Source: Bacteroidaceae bacterium
GTDB taxonomy: Bacteria > Bacteroidota > Bacteroidia > Bacteroidales > Bacteroidaceae
Length of the DNA stretch: 64,000 nt
Direction of reading: 5' to 3'
Assembly: GCA_017464345.1 (NCBI GenBank)
Contig: JAFUAH010000013.1
Location: forward strand, 56,493 to 120,492
Part shown: positions 56,209 to 64,000 of the stretch, in pieces
Numbering within the stretch: position 1 is the first letter of the stretch
Layout: every line of letters begins with the position of its first letter
Position numbers and translations under genes: made by a program
The notes under the pieces: generated by a model
What the model saw: the letters and a program-made list of their open reading frames with translations, nothing else
The model's database searches: none
What the model was told of the DNA's origin: nothing

Positions 56209-56964
56209 GTGTTCATCGCAAAATTTATACTCAAGCGCATAGCCGCCTTTGGCAAATATCTGGAACTGATGGGGCGCACGTTCTCCGTGCCGGAGCGTAT
56301 GCGCATGTTCGGGAAGCAGTACCTCCGCGAGATGGAGCAGCTGGGTGTGGACAGTATCGGCATCGTGCTGCTAATCTCATTCTTCATCGGTGCCGTCATC
56401 TGCATACAAATAAAGCTGAACATCCAGAGTCCCTGGATGCCAGCTTTCACTACGGGATACACCACACGCGAAATCATGGTATTGGAGTTCTCCTCCAGCA
56501 TCATGTGCCTCATCCTGGCCGGAAAGGTGGGTTCGAACATCGCATCGGAGATAGGCACCATGCGCGTGACGCAGCAAATCGATGCGTTGGAGATTATGGG
56601 TGTGAACTCGGCCTCGTTCCTCATCCTGCCAAAAATCATGGGGCTGATGACAATGATTCCGTTCCTTGTCATTTTCAGCATCGCAGCTGGCTTCATCGGG
56701 GCATACGCCACGGCACTGGCCGGCATCATCACACCCGACGACCTCACCGTGGGCCTGCTCCATGCTTTCAACCCCTGGTTCGTGTGGATGAGCATCATCA
56801 AGAGTGTATGCTTCGCCTTCATCATTGCCAGCGTGTCCTCCTCCTACGGCTACAATGTCAGGGGCGGTTCGTTCGACGTGGGCAAGGCCTCGACCAACGC
56901 CGTCGTCTCCAGCAGTATGCTGATATTGTTCGCGGATATATTCTTGACCCAACTGTTGTCATAA
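56209..56964 (+). CDS. mlaE: MlaE-type ABC transporter permease
   Basis: 251 residues starting at GTG. MlaE family membrane protein: GVDSIGIVLLISFFIGAVICIQIKLN, VLEFSSSIMCLILAGKVGSNIASEIGTMRVTQQIDALEIMGVN and YGYNVRGGSFDVGKASTNAVV are the conserved segments, with about five membrane helices. With MlaF it forms the inner-membrane part of a phospholipid (retrograde lipid) transporter keeping outer-membrane asymmetry. Its stop codon overlaps the mlaF ATG by 1 nt. The MlaD-type substrate-binding gene is not present here. Confidence 0.93.
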   Translation: MFIAKFILKRIAAFGKYLELMGRTFSVPERMRMFGKQYLREMEQLGVDSIGIVLLISFFIGAVICIQIKLNIQSPWMPAFTTGYTTREIMVLEFSSSIMCLILAGKVGSNIASEIGTMRVTQQIDALEIMGVNSASFLILPKIMGLMTMIPFLVIFSIAAGFIGAYATALAGIITPDDLTVGLLHAFNPWFVWMSIIKSVCFAFIIASVSSSYGYNVRGGSFDVGKASTNAVVSSSMLILFADIFLTQLLS

Positions 56965-57725
56965 TGATAGAACTGAAACACCTGTATAAGTCCTTCGAAG
57001 ACAAGGATGTCCTGATGGACATCAACGCCGTCTTCGAGAACGGAAAGACCAACCTCATCATCGGCCAGAGCGGAAGCGGAAAGACCGTACTGATGAAAAA
57101 CATCGTGGGGCTCTTCGAACCCACGAAGGGCGAAATCCTCTACGACGGACGCGACTTCGTCAAAATGTCGAAGCGCGAACGCGTGATGCTGCGCCGCGAG
57201 ATGGGCATGATATTCCAGTCCGCAGCCCTCTTCGACTCCATGACGGTGCTAGAGAATGTCATGTTCCCACTGGACATGTTCTCCGACCAGAACGAGGCCG
57301 ACCGCATCCGCAGGGCCAAGTTCTGCCTGGACCGCGTGAACCTGCAAGGGGCTGAAGCAAAAATGCCAGGCGAAATTTCGGGCGGTATGCAGAAGCGCGT
57401 GGCCATAGCTCGGGCCATTGCCCTGAATCCACAGTACCTCTTCTGCGACGAGCCTAACTCGGGCCTGGATCCCAAGACATCACTTGTCATCGATGAACTC
57501 ATCCACTCCATCACCCACGAATACCAGATGACCACCATCATGAACACCCACGACATGAATTCCGTCATGGGCATTGGCGAAAACATCATATACATCCACG
57601 AGGGTACCGTCGGCTGGACGGGCACGAAGGACGAAATCATGACCTCCACTAACGAGAAACTGAACTCCTTCATCTTCGCCAGCGACCTCTTCCGGAAAAT
57701 CAAGGAAGCCAACCAGGAGCCTTAA
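56964..57725 (+). CDS. mlaF: MlaF-type ABC transporter ATP-binding protein
   Basis: 253 residues from MIELKHLYKSFEDKDVLMDI. Walker A IIGQSGSGKTVLMKNI, Q-loop GMIFQSAALFDSMTVLENVMFPL, signature ISGGMQKRVAIARAIA, Walker B YLFCDEPNSGLDPKTS and the H-loop NTHDMNSV identify an MlaF ATPase. It is translationally coupled to mlaE (TAATG). A longer in-frame reading from 56070 runs antiparallel to mlaE frames and is spurious. Confidence 0.95.
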   Translation: MIELKHLYKSFEDKDVLMDINAVFENGKTNLIIGQSGSGKTVLMKNIVGLFEPTKGEILYDGRDFVKMSKRERVMLRREMGMIFQSAALFDSMTVLENVMFPLDMFSDQNEADRIRRAKFCLDRVNLQGAEAKMPGEISGGMQKRVAIARAIALNPQYLFCDEPNSGLDPKTSLVIDELIHSITHEYQMTTIMNTHDMNSVMGIGENIIYIHEGTVGWTGTKDEIMTSTNEKLNSFIFASDLFRKIKEANQEP

Positions 57726-57810
57726 TCCCATCGGTCCGGTTGGGCACTCTGCAGTTTTTGCTACGGAGCCCTCCCCACCCCAACGTCTCTAACCAAAATT
57801 TTATACCACT

Positions 57811-60800
57811 ATGAAACGACTGACAGCCTTTCTCATTTTCTCATTTTCACATTTTCTCATTTTCAGTTTAGTGGCCATCACTACTCCCCAGTTCAACGAG
57901 GAGAAGTACTACATCATCCAGTTTACGAACAGCAAACTCTACCTGACGGCCGGCAACAACAACGCCAACCTCACCACGCAGCAGGGCACGTTGGAGACGG
58001 TCACGGACAAACAGCTCTGGAAGTTCGTGGGCTCGCAGAGCAACCTGCAACTGGTGAACAAGGCTAACCAATATGCCGTATATAGCACATCGGCCAGTCG
58101 CATCCAGGCCCAGACCTCAACCGACGGCTCGGGATGGTCGCTGGCCAACGGCACCACCTACTGGCAACTGAAATGGCGAGGCACCTCCGACAGCAAAGCC
58201 TACATGAACCAGTGGGGCGGCACAGGCGTAGGCACCACACTAGGCCTCTGGACCAGCGGCGACACCAACAACCAGTTCGTCGTCATCGACCCCGAAGACC
58301 CCGACCTGCCTGAGTTCTACACCACCGGAGCCACTTCCTTCACTCCGGAGCATCCACTCACCCTCTGGTACAACCAGCCCGCCACGGCAACGGGCGTGGC
58401 CAACATCTGGATGGAGTACTCCCTGCCCATCGGCAACGGTCGACTGGGTGCCAGCCTCTTTGGCGGCATCAAGAAGGACGAGATACAGTTCAACGAGAAG
58501 ACCCTCTGGACGGGCACACCGACGGACATGGGCTCCTACGGGCAGTACAAGAACTTCGGCTCCGTCTTTGTCGAGGACTTATCCGGAAAAATAGGAGCTA
58601 CGGCAGCCACAGGCGCCAAGAACTATCTGCGCTACCTCGACATCGAGAACGGAACCGCCGGCGTACGCTACACGTCGGCCGACGGAAAGACCATCTACGA
58701 CCGCACTTATCTGGCTAGCCATCCCGACCAGGTGATAGCCGTCCGCTATCGGGCAACGGGCGATGAGCAATTGAAACTGCGCATCAGTATGGAGGCGGGC
58801 GAAGACATTGGAGCCACCTACAGCATTCAGCCCAACAATGCCGACTACGACCTGCGCCTTGTGGGTTCACTGGCAACGGTTCACTACGTGGCCTACCTCC
58901 ACATAGACCTACCCGCAGGCGGCAACCGTGAATGCAATACCACAGAAAAGACTGTGACCATCTCCGACGCGCCGGAGGTTGTGATCTATCTGGCCGCCGC
59001 CACCACCTACGACGACAGCCCCACCAACGCCTCCTGCACCACGGGCACCAAGGCTACGGTGCTGGCCAAGGACCGCGAGCTGGTGGCCGCAGCTGCCGCC
59101 AAGGGTTTCGAGGCCGTGCTGGCCGACCACATTCAGGACTTCGAGCCACTGACAGGCCGCGCCACCCTGCAACTGGCCGGAGCCGCCTCGAAGCGCACCA
59201 CCAACCAGCTCATTGACTACTACAACACGCTCTCGAACCTGAACAACGCCGAGGCGCGTTTCCTCGAGCAACTCTACTTTGCCTACGGACGCTACCTGGA
59301 AATCTCCAGCAGCCGTGGCATCAACGTCCCCAACAACCTCCAGGGCATCTGGAACAACCTCTCTAAGGCTCCCTGGAACTCCGACATCCACACCAACATC
59401 AACATCCAGATGAACTACTGGCCTGCCGAAGTGACGAACCTCTCCGACATGCACCTGCCCTTCCTCAACTTCATCATCAAGATGGCCCAGGGCAGCAACT
59501 ACCATCGCGCGGCCACCAGCTATGGCGGCGTGAAGAACGGATGGACAGTCTTCACCGAGAGCAACATCTTCGGCGGCATGAGCACCTGGGGCTCGAACTA
59601 CTTCGTGGCGAACGCCTGGTATTGCAGCCACCTGTGGCAGCACTTCCGCTACACCCGCGACGAGGAATTCCTCGCCCGCGCCTTCCCCGTGATGTGGAGT
59701 TGTGCACAGTTCTGGTTCGAGCGCCTGATTGAAGACAAGGGCTACAACAGCGCCACGCAGAACTCGGGCTACCGGGGTACGGCCTACAAGTTCGACCCCG
59801 ACGGTACCTTCGTGGCCCCCAACGAATACTCCGCCGAACAGAACGCCCATGCGAGCGAGGACGGTACGGCACACGCCCAGCAGCTCATCTACAACCTGTT
59901 CCAGAGCGTACGACAGGCTTACGACATCCTCGGCCCGGCCGTAACGGGACTCTCGGAGACCGATGTGGAAAAACTGCTCACCTATCTGGAAAAGACCGAC
60001 CAGGGACTGCACACCGAGACCTACACGGCCAACAGCAGCCTCAACTCCGGATGGACCAATCCGCGCAACGGCATCAAGAAGGGCGACATCATCCTGCGCG
60101 AATGGAAATACTCGCCCTACGACGTCAGCGACGACCCCAGCCATCGCCACATGAGCCACCTCATGGCCCTCTATCCCCTGTCTGAGATAGGCCCCAGCAG
60201 CCCCTACTTCCAGCCGGCCGTGAACAGTCTGAAACTGCGTGGCGACGTAGCCACGGGATGGTCGATGGGATGGAAGGTGAACCTCTGGGCACGTGCTCTT
60301 GACGGCGACCACGCCCACACCATCCTGAAGAACGCCCTCAAGCACTCCACCGCCTACGGCACCAACCAGTATGCCGGTGGCGTCTATTACAACCTCTACG
60401 ACGCACATGCCCCGTTCCAGATTGACGGCAACTTCGGCTGCTGTGCCGGCATTGCCGAAATGCTCCTCCAGAGCCACACCGACACCCTGCAACTCCTGCC
60501 CGCACTGCCCAGCACATGGCCCGAAGGCAGCGTACACGGACTTCGCGCCGTGGGCAACTTCGAGGTGAACCAAGACTGGAAGCAGGGCAAACTGACGGCC
60601 GTCGTCATCAAGTCGGAGAGCGGGCGCGAATGTGCCGTCAAGTATCCGGGCATCGGCAACAAGGTTGTCTATTGCGGCAGCCTGCAAGTGGCCGTCACCG
60701 TCGTGGACGAGAACACCATCGTCTTCCCCACCGAGCCTGGCCGATGGTACGAAATAGACTTCGGAAACATGAGTGGCACACGCGACATCAAGTATCGCCC

Positions 60801-60999
60801 CAGCCTCATCACCTCCATCTCACGCCAAGGCGACCTACTCACCGTCCAGGGCAAGGGCATAGCCCGTCTTTCGGCCTACGACGCCGCCGGACGTCGCCTG
60901 CGGAAGGCATCCTCCACCTCCTTTCGTGCCCCACGAGGCGTAGTCCTCGTGCAGGCAGAGGGGGCGGACGGCTACACTGAAATTCGAAAATCCAAATAA
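57811..60999 (+). CDS. Alpha-L-fucosidase, GH95 family, with N-terminal ricin-like module
   Basis: 1062 residues. A signal peptide ([19 protein letters not shown]) is followed by a ricin-like/CBM segment (residues 35-160, [17 protein letters not shown]..., [20 protein letters not shown]). The GH95 domain starts near residue 190 ([36 protein letters not shown]). It carries [42 protein letters not shown] and [16 protein letters not shown], the segments holding the Asn/Asp/Glu catalytic residues of GH95. The C-terminal [13 protein letters not shown] part is a possible, weak sorting tail. It should act on alpha-1,2-linked fucose of host glycans. Confidence 0.9.
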   Translation: MKRLTAFLIFSFSHFLIFSLVAITTPQFNEEKYYIIQFTNSKLYLTAGNNNANLTTQQGTLETVTDKQLWKFVGSQSNLQLVNKANQYAVYSTSASRIQAQTSTDGSGWSLANGTTYWQLKWRGTSDSKAYMNQWGGTGVGTTLGLWTSGDTNNQFVVIDPEDPDLPEFYTTGATSFTPEHPLTLWYNQPATATGVANIWMEYSLPIGNGRLGASLFGGIKKDEIQFNEKTLWTGTPTDMGSYGQYKNFGSVFVEDLSGKIGATAATGAKNYLRYLDIENGTAGVRYTSADGKTIYDRTYLASHPDQVIAVRYRATGDEQLKLRISMEAGEDIGATYSIQPNNADYDLRLVGSLATVHYVAYLHIDLPAGGNRECNTTEKTVTISDAPEVVIYLAAATTYDDSPTNASCTTGTKATVLAKDRELVAAAAAKGFEAVLADHIQDFEPLTGRATLQLAGAASKRTTNQLIDYYNTLSNLNNAEARFLEQLYFAYGRYLEISSSRGINVPNNLQGIWNNLSKAPWNSDIHTNINIQMNYWPAEVTNLSDMHLPFLNFIIKMAQGSNYHRAATSYGGVKNGWTVFTESNIFGGMSTWGSNYFVANAWYCSHLWQHFRYTRDEEFLARAFPVMWSCAQFWFERLIEDKGYNSATQNSGYRGTAYKFDPDGTFVAPNEYSAEQNAHASEDGTAHAQQLIYNLFQSVRQAYDILGPAVTGLSETDVEKLLTYLEKTDQGLHTETYTANSSLNSGWTNPRNGIKKGDIILREWKYSPYDVSDDPSHRHMSHLMALYPLSEIGPSSPYFQPAVNSLKLRGDVATGWSMGWKVNLWARALDGDHAHTILKNALKHSTAYGTNQYAGGVYYNLYDAHAPFQIDGNFGCCAGIAEMLLQSHTDTLQLLPALPSTWPEGSVHGLRAVGNFEVNQDWKQGKLTAVVIKSESGRECAVKYPGIGNKVVYCGSLQVAVTVVDENTIVFPTEPGRWYEIDFGNMSGTRDIKYRPSLITSISRQGDLLTVQGKGIARLSAYDAAGRRLRKASSTSFRAPRGVVLVQAEGADGYTEIRKSK
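57832..57864 (+). repeat. CTCATTTT repeat inside signal-peptide codons
   Basis: ctcattttctcattttcac then attttctcattttcag: three to four copies of an 8-10 bp unit encoding the hydrophobic [10 protein letters not shown] part of the GH95 signal peptide. The reading frame is kept. Confidence 0.85.
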
Positions 61000-61005
61000 A
61001 TGTTG

Positions 61006-61398
61006 TTACTGCATCCGCCAGCCAGCCGGCGTGCAGAGCAGTGGCAGAAGCACCTCTTCACGGGTGCTGTCGCCAAACTGCAATTCCACAAAGACGTGAG
61101 CCTGTAAGGAGTCCAACAGGGTATCGCGTACGGCACGAGCAGAAATCAGTCCGCTATGTCGGCGTTGCTCATCACCGAGATATTGCAACAGGGCATCGCG
61201 CAACTGACTCCGGTAATCCTCGGGCAAGCTGTCATAGTTGCACAATCCTTGCATATACTGCTCCACATCGCCCTTCACAAGACTGCCATAGTAAGTTTCC
61301 GCAGCCTCTCGGGGGGTGAGCATTCTTCCCCTATCTTTGTGGCAGGCCGCGCACAGAAACAGTAGAACGCAGGAAAAAGAAATTGTATACCTCCTCAT
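61006..61398 (-). CDS. Small lipoprotein of unknown function
   Basis: 130 residues from MRRYTISFSCVLLFLCAAC, a lipoprotein signal peptide with the lipobox CAAC. The remainder (PREAAETYYGSLVKGDVEQYMQGL...) resembles DUF4878/NTF2-like lipoproteins of Bacteroidales, with an alpha helix then a short sheet, but the family match is tentative. The ATG at 61398 lies 2 nt after the der stop codon, so it is translated from the der message. It is convergent with GH95, ending 6 nt from it. Confidence 0.72.
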   Translation of the reverse strand: MRRYTISFSCVLLFLCAACHKDRGRMLTPREAAETYYGSLVKGDVEQYMQGLCNYDSLPEDYRSQLRDALLQYLGDEQRRHSGLISARAVRDTLLDSLQAHVFVELQFGDSTREEVLLPLLCTPAGWRMQ

Positions 61399-61400
61399 CC

Positions 61401-62714
61401 TTACTTCTGACGAATGAATATGTTCATGGGACACCCGCTAAAATTCCAGCGTTCCCGAATCTTGTTCTCCAAGAAGCGCCGGTAGGGCTCGCGCACGTAT
61501 TGTGGCAGATTGGCATAAAAGACAAAGGTGGGCACACGGGTATCAGGCACCTGCATACAATACTTGATTTTAATGTACTTACCCTTCATCGATGGTGGAG
61601 GGAAAGCCTCGATGAGAGGCAACATCTCCTCATTGAGCCGAGTAGTGCCCACGCGGCGAATGCGATTCTCATAGACCTGCTTGGCCTCTTCCAAAATGCG
61701 GAAGATACGCTGTTTGGTCAGTGCCGAGGAGAATATAATGGGGAAGTCGTCGAAGGGTGCCATGCGCGAACGAATGGCATAGATGAACTCGTCCATCACC
61801 TTCTGATTCTTGTCGGGCACAAGGTCCCACTTATTCACCACCACGACAAGACTCTTCTGGTTACGCTGTATGAGCTGGAAGATGTTCATATCCTGCCCCT
61901 CAATGCCCCGCGTCGCGTCAATCATCAGGATGCAGACATCCGAATTCTCGATAGACCTGATGGAACGCATGACGCTGTAGAACTCCAAATCCTCTGACAC
62001 TTTGTTTTTCCGACGGATGCCGGCGGTATCTACCAAGAAGAAGTCGAGCCCAAACTTATTGAAGCGAGTATAGATGCTGTCGCGCGTTGTACCCGCAATA
62101 TCGGTCACGATGTGACGGTCTTCACCAATGAAGGCATTCACAAGGCTGCTCTTGCCCACGTTGGGTCGGCCCACCACGGCAAAGCGCGGAATATCGGCTT
62201 CGGGCGTCTCGTCGGCATTCTTTGGCAGCACTTCGATGATGTGATCCAGCAGGTCGCCCGTACCGCTGCCCGTAGCCGAGGATATGCACCAAGGATCACC
62301 CAGCCCCAGTCCGTAGAACTCGGCTGCCAGATATTGCTGGTCGTTGTTGTCTGTCTTGTTGGCCACCAGGATGACGGGCTTCGACGTGCGTCGTAGGATG
62401 GCAGCCACCTCGGCATCCAAGTCGGTAATGCCGTTGTTCACATCCACGAGGAACAGGATGACATCGGCCTCCTCTGTGGCCACAGTCACCTGCTTGCGGA
62501 TTTCCTCCTCGAATATGTCGTCCGAGTTTACCACCCAGCCGCCTGTATCTACTACGGAGAACTCCCGTCCTGTCCATTCGCACTTACCATACTGACGGTC
62601 GCGTGTAGTGCCCGCCTCGTCACTCACGATGGCATGGCGCGTCTGTGTCAGCCGGTTGAAAAGGGTACTCTTGCCCACGTTCGGGCGCCCCACGATTGCT
62701 ACCAGATTGCTCAT
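61401..62714 (-). CDS. der: Ribosome biogenesis GTPase Der (EngA)
   Basis: 437 residues from [19 protein letters not shown], the normal length. Two consecutive GTPase domains (first P-loop GRPNVGKST near residue 9, second [11 protein letters not shown] near 185), each with DTGG/DTAG switch and NKxD motifs (NKTD, NKWD), then a KH-like C-terminal domain. It is essential for 50S subunit maturation. The ATG at 62714 is preferred over a TTG 45 nt upstream because it opens the conserved P-loop start. The small lipoprotein gene follows 2 nt after the stop. Confidence 0.96.
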   Translation of the reverse strand: MSNLVAIVGRPNVGKSTLFNRLTQTRHAIVSDEAGTTRDRQYGKCEWTGREFSVVDTGGWVVNSDDIFEEEIRKQVTVATEEADVILFLVDVNNGITDLDAEVAAILRRTSKPVILVANKTDNNDQQYLAAEFYGLGLGDPWCISSATGSGTGDLLDHIIEVLPKNADETPEADIPRFAVVGRPNVGKSSLVNAFIGEDRHIVTDIAGTTRDSIYTRFNKFGLDFFLVDTAGIRRKNKVSEDLEFYSVMRSIRSIENSDVCILMIDATRGIEGQDMNIFQLIQRNQKSLVVVVNKWDLVPDKNQKVMDEFIYAIRSRMAPFDDFPIIFSSALTKQRIFRILEEAKQVYENRIRRVGTTRLNEEMLPLIEAFPPPSMKGKYIKIKYCMQVPDTRVPTFVFYANLPQYVREPYRRFLENKIRERWNFSGCPMNIFIRQK

Positions 62715-62798
62715 AATACGTGATTTTTGGTGCAAATCTCTAAGTTTTTTATAACTCACTGACTATCAATTATCTCTCAAGCCAGCACAGAGGAGAGG

Positions 62799-62893
62799 TT
62801 ACGAATTAGTTACATACAGAAGTCCGAAATTCTCCACGATTTGCTTAGGACTCTGATAGCTCTCTATCGACCTCATTTGCGGCTACAAAGGTA
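62799..62893 (-). promoter_or_regulatory. der promoter -7 box and leader with a 25-codon ORF
   Basis: TACCTTTG on the minus strand (62886-62893) has no proper -33 TTTG. A small ORF (62799-62876, MRSIESYQSPKQIVENFGLL then YVTNS) starts 9 nt after it, the same spacing seen before several real genes. The der ATG is 84 nt beyond its stop. It may be a regulatory upstream peptide or chance. Confidence 0.35.
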
Positions 62894-62959
62894 CAAAAAC
62901 TATTTCAAAATAACGACACTTATACCAATAAAACGATTTCTGATAGTGCTTTTTAACTT

Positions 62960-63610
62960 CTATGGGGTCAGACAGTAGCCAAAAGTCTCGTTGTGAAAGC
63001 GATTGTTGCCGCCCGAAGCAGTCATCCAACGAGCAGATGACATCTTCGGGCTATCTGGGGAATAACCGCAATGAAGAGTGCCACCGCCTGATCGAACACG
63101 TCCGATTCAGCCGACGCTGCACACTTCATTGTGGTTGTCCCCTTCTTCTGTCGGTAGGCTTTCACAAATCTCACAAGGTCACACTCTTAACCGTTAGCCA
63201 AAATAGCGATAGATGACCATTGCCATCTATTCCATACCTCAAACACCAAAAAGCACATCCAACCGTCGTAGAAGGGATTTTCTGTCGTCGGACAAGTTTC
63301 ATAGCCTTGTCGGTATGCAAGATACTGAGAAGGCTATGTAACACGTCCGACTGATGGCGGACGAGCGAAAACGGCTGTCCTCACTTACAAACTGGAAACC
63401 ACAAGGGCATTCAGTATTGCAGGTGAGGACAGCCCATTTCGTTATCTCGTCCGCTCTTTCTTTGTGTCCTTTTACGAGCACATTCCCATACTAAGCCAAT
63501 TAGTCAGGTTCGCTGCACGAACACGAACGAAGGGGAGTAGCCAATGATGCGTAATCCGTTTCCCGAACCACCGCGTTTTGCCTTCCTGTCGCCTGATGTT
63601 TGATCGTTCC
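62960..63610 (-). other. Gene-poor region with five nested stem-loops
   Basis: Stems seen in order: 63012-63018 / 63044-63050 with inner 63021-63026 / 63036-63041; 63064-63076 / 63124-63136 (13 bp, one wobble); 63209-63215 / 63224-63230; 63287-63293 / 63345-63351 with inner 63300-63308 / 63330-63338; 63357-63365 / 63446-63454 with inner 63366-63370 / 63437-63441 and 63373-63384 / 63423-63434 (12 bp). Small ORFs in it lack any family signal. It lies downstream of a possible minus-strand promoter at 63616. A structured RNA, or the end of a mobile element, are both possible. The whole gap of about 1.15 kb (62715-63871) has no credible protein gene. Confidence 0.5.
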
Positions 63611-63615
63611 AGCGG

Positions 63616-63645
63616 CAAAGGTAAAACGCAAATTGGAATGGCAAA
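63616..63645 (-). promoter_or_regulatory. Candidate promoter reading into the stem-loop region
   Basis: TTTG (63642-63645), 18 bp, TACCTTTG (63616-63623) on the minus strand. The spacing is one base short of the usual 19-21 bp. Transcription would run through 63454-63012. Confidence 0.5.
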
Positions 63646-63730
63646 GTTTCGAGGCCCCAAGGGGTTTCGGGGAAATCTCCACACCCGCAAGGGGGTAGTA
63701 TTTCGCCGAAAAAACTTTGCGAATCCAATT
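63631..63730. repeat. Imperfect 19-bp inverted repeat
   Basis: Arms 63631-63649 and 63712-63730 agree at 17 of 19 positions and enclose a C/G-rich 62-nt segment. The left arm contains the -33 box of the minus-strand promoter, so it could be an operator or element end. Confidence 0.55.
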
Positions 63731-63871
63731 CTGCTACCTTTCTGGGAGCCGCAGGAACGAACAAACGGCGATAGGAAGACGCAGAAAAAAAACGGTGGAT
63801 TCGAGGAAACGGAATTAGTTCATTAGGAACTTCACTTCACAGCTCCTGGATCCACAAAAAAATTAAAGATT

Positions 63872-64000
63872 ATGGCATACAACATCACATTGACAACAAC
63901 AGCGGTTATCTGCTTCGTCTCATACCGCATCCTCCTGTGGGCAGTCCGCATCCTGTGGTATTGCTTCAGGGCAGTAGTGAACCTCGTCCTTTGGCTTATC
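63872..64000 (+). CDS. Start of a small membrane protein (3' end outside the window)
   Basis: 43 codons visible from MAYNITLTTTAVICFVSY, with two hydrophobic stretches (AVICFVSYRILLWAV, ILWYCFRAVVNLVLWLI). The frame is open to the right edge. No family recognised. It follows the gene-poor region and a short A-rich leader (aaaaaaattaaagatt), so translation from this ATG is plausible. Confidence 0.4.
   Translation, partial: MAYNITLTTTAVICFVSYRILLWAVRILWYCFRAVVNLVLWLI

Noticed and set aside
56070-57725. 551-codon ORF starting upstream of mlaE
   Set aside because: Its first 298 codons run out of frame through mlaE; only the part from 56964 (MlaF) is real.
58909-60687. 592-codon minus-strand ORF over GH95
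   Set aside because: Antisense shadow: GH95 motifs are intact on the plus strand.
62962-63216. 84-codon plus-strand ORF
   Set aside because: It spans several stem-loops, has no family signal and no promoter or leader.
62960-63610. tmRNA or RNase P RNA
   Set aside because: No tRNA-like acceptor end or tag ORF, and no recognisable conserved RNase P core; the stems do not match either.
63578-63826. 82-codon plus-strand ORF (and antisense 63504-63764)
   Set aside because: Basic, low-complexity sequence across an inverted repeat; no homology signal or ribosome-binding region.

Overview
The window looks like the chromosome of a gut- or host-associated Bacteroidota, most likely a Prevotellaceae member (Prevotella/Segatella/Paraprevotella type). 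The evidence is: Bacteroidota -33/-7 promoters (TTTG, 18-21 bp, TAnnTTTG) in front of many genes; several secreted proteins ending in the 'DLMGRR...GIYIVNGKK' type of C-terminal sorting tail used by the type IX secretion system (T9SS); CarboxypepD_reg/beta-barrel outer-membrane proteins; a RibBA fusion; and Bacteroidales-only families (DUF3822, DUF6057, a TolB-like CXXCH lipoprotein). Most of it is ordinary, dense chromosomal sequence with fairly GC-rich coding regions. No rRNA, CRISPR array, SusC/SusD pair or complete insertion sequence was seen.

Layout. 0-7.6 kb: 5'-truncated M60-like (mucin-type) metalloprotease, rubredoxin (too short for usual ORF cut-offs), and a DUF6057 membrane protein with a CXXCH/TolB-like lipoprotein. 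7.6-11.3 kb: amino-sugar genes nagB, nagA and a phosphoglucosamine mutase. 11.3-18.7 kb: GH51 arabinofuranosidase, greA, HIT protein, mannose-1-phosphate guanylyltransferase and sialidase. 18.9-25.2 kb: Cthe_2159-type carbohydrate-binding protein, a lone tyrosine recombinase and a GH2 beta-galactosidase. 25.3-28.2 kb: malQ and tRNA-Met. 28.4-37.3 kb: lptF/G-type permease, ribBA, aminotransferase, GH3-like protein, Ig-like lipoprotein, DUF3108 protein. 37.5-42.2 kb (minus): metG, mscS, RecD-like helicase. 42.3-44.3 kb: hypothetical, DUF3822, rsmD. 44.4-49 kb: beta-barrel receptor, porin, tRNA-Leu. 49.2-54.9 kb (minus): small acidic protein, choice-of-anchor T9SS cargo, propeller-like T9SS cargo. 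55.3-57.7 kb: lptB, divergent mlaEF. 57.8-61 kb: GH95 fucosidase. 61-62.7 kb (minus): small lipoprotein and der. 62.7-64 kb: gene-poor, more AT-rich stretch full of nested inverted repeats, then the start of a small membrane protein.

Working together: the secreted M60 peptidase, sialidase, GH95 fucosidase and GH2 galactosidase, plus cytoplasmic nagA/nagB, form a plausible though physically scattered mucin/host-glycan foraging set, with GH51 and malQ adding plant arabinan and starch. The M60, sialidase and two of the large cargo proteins carry clear T9SS-like tails. LptB, the LptF/G permease and MlaEF serve the outer membrane.

The least explained material is non-coding. (i) Many gaps between genes hold short-period (8-10 bp) tandem repeats next to start codons, and two such repeats lie inside signal-peptide coding sequence. 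(ii) A dispersed family of TACGGGACGGAG-type repeats occurs at three loci. (iii) A 27-bp perfect foldback lies near 11.4 kb. (iv) A roughly 450-nt cluster of nested stems near 63.0-63.46 kb lies downstream of a candidate minus-strand promoter and may encode a structured RNA or mark the end of a mobile element.
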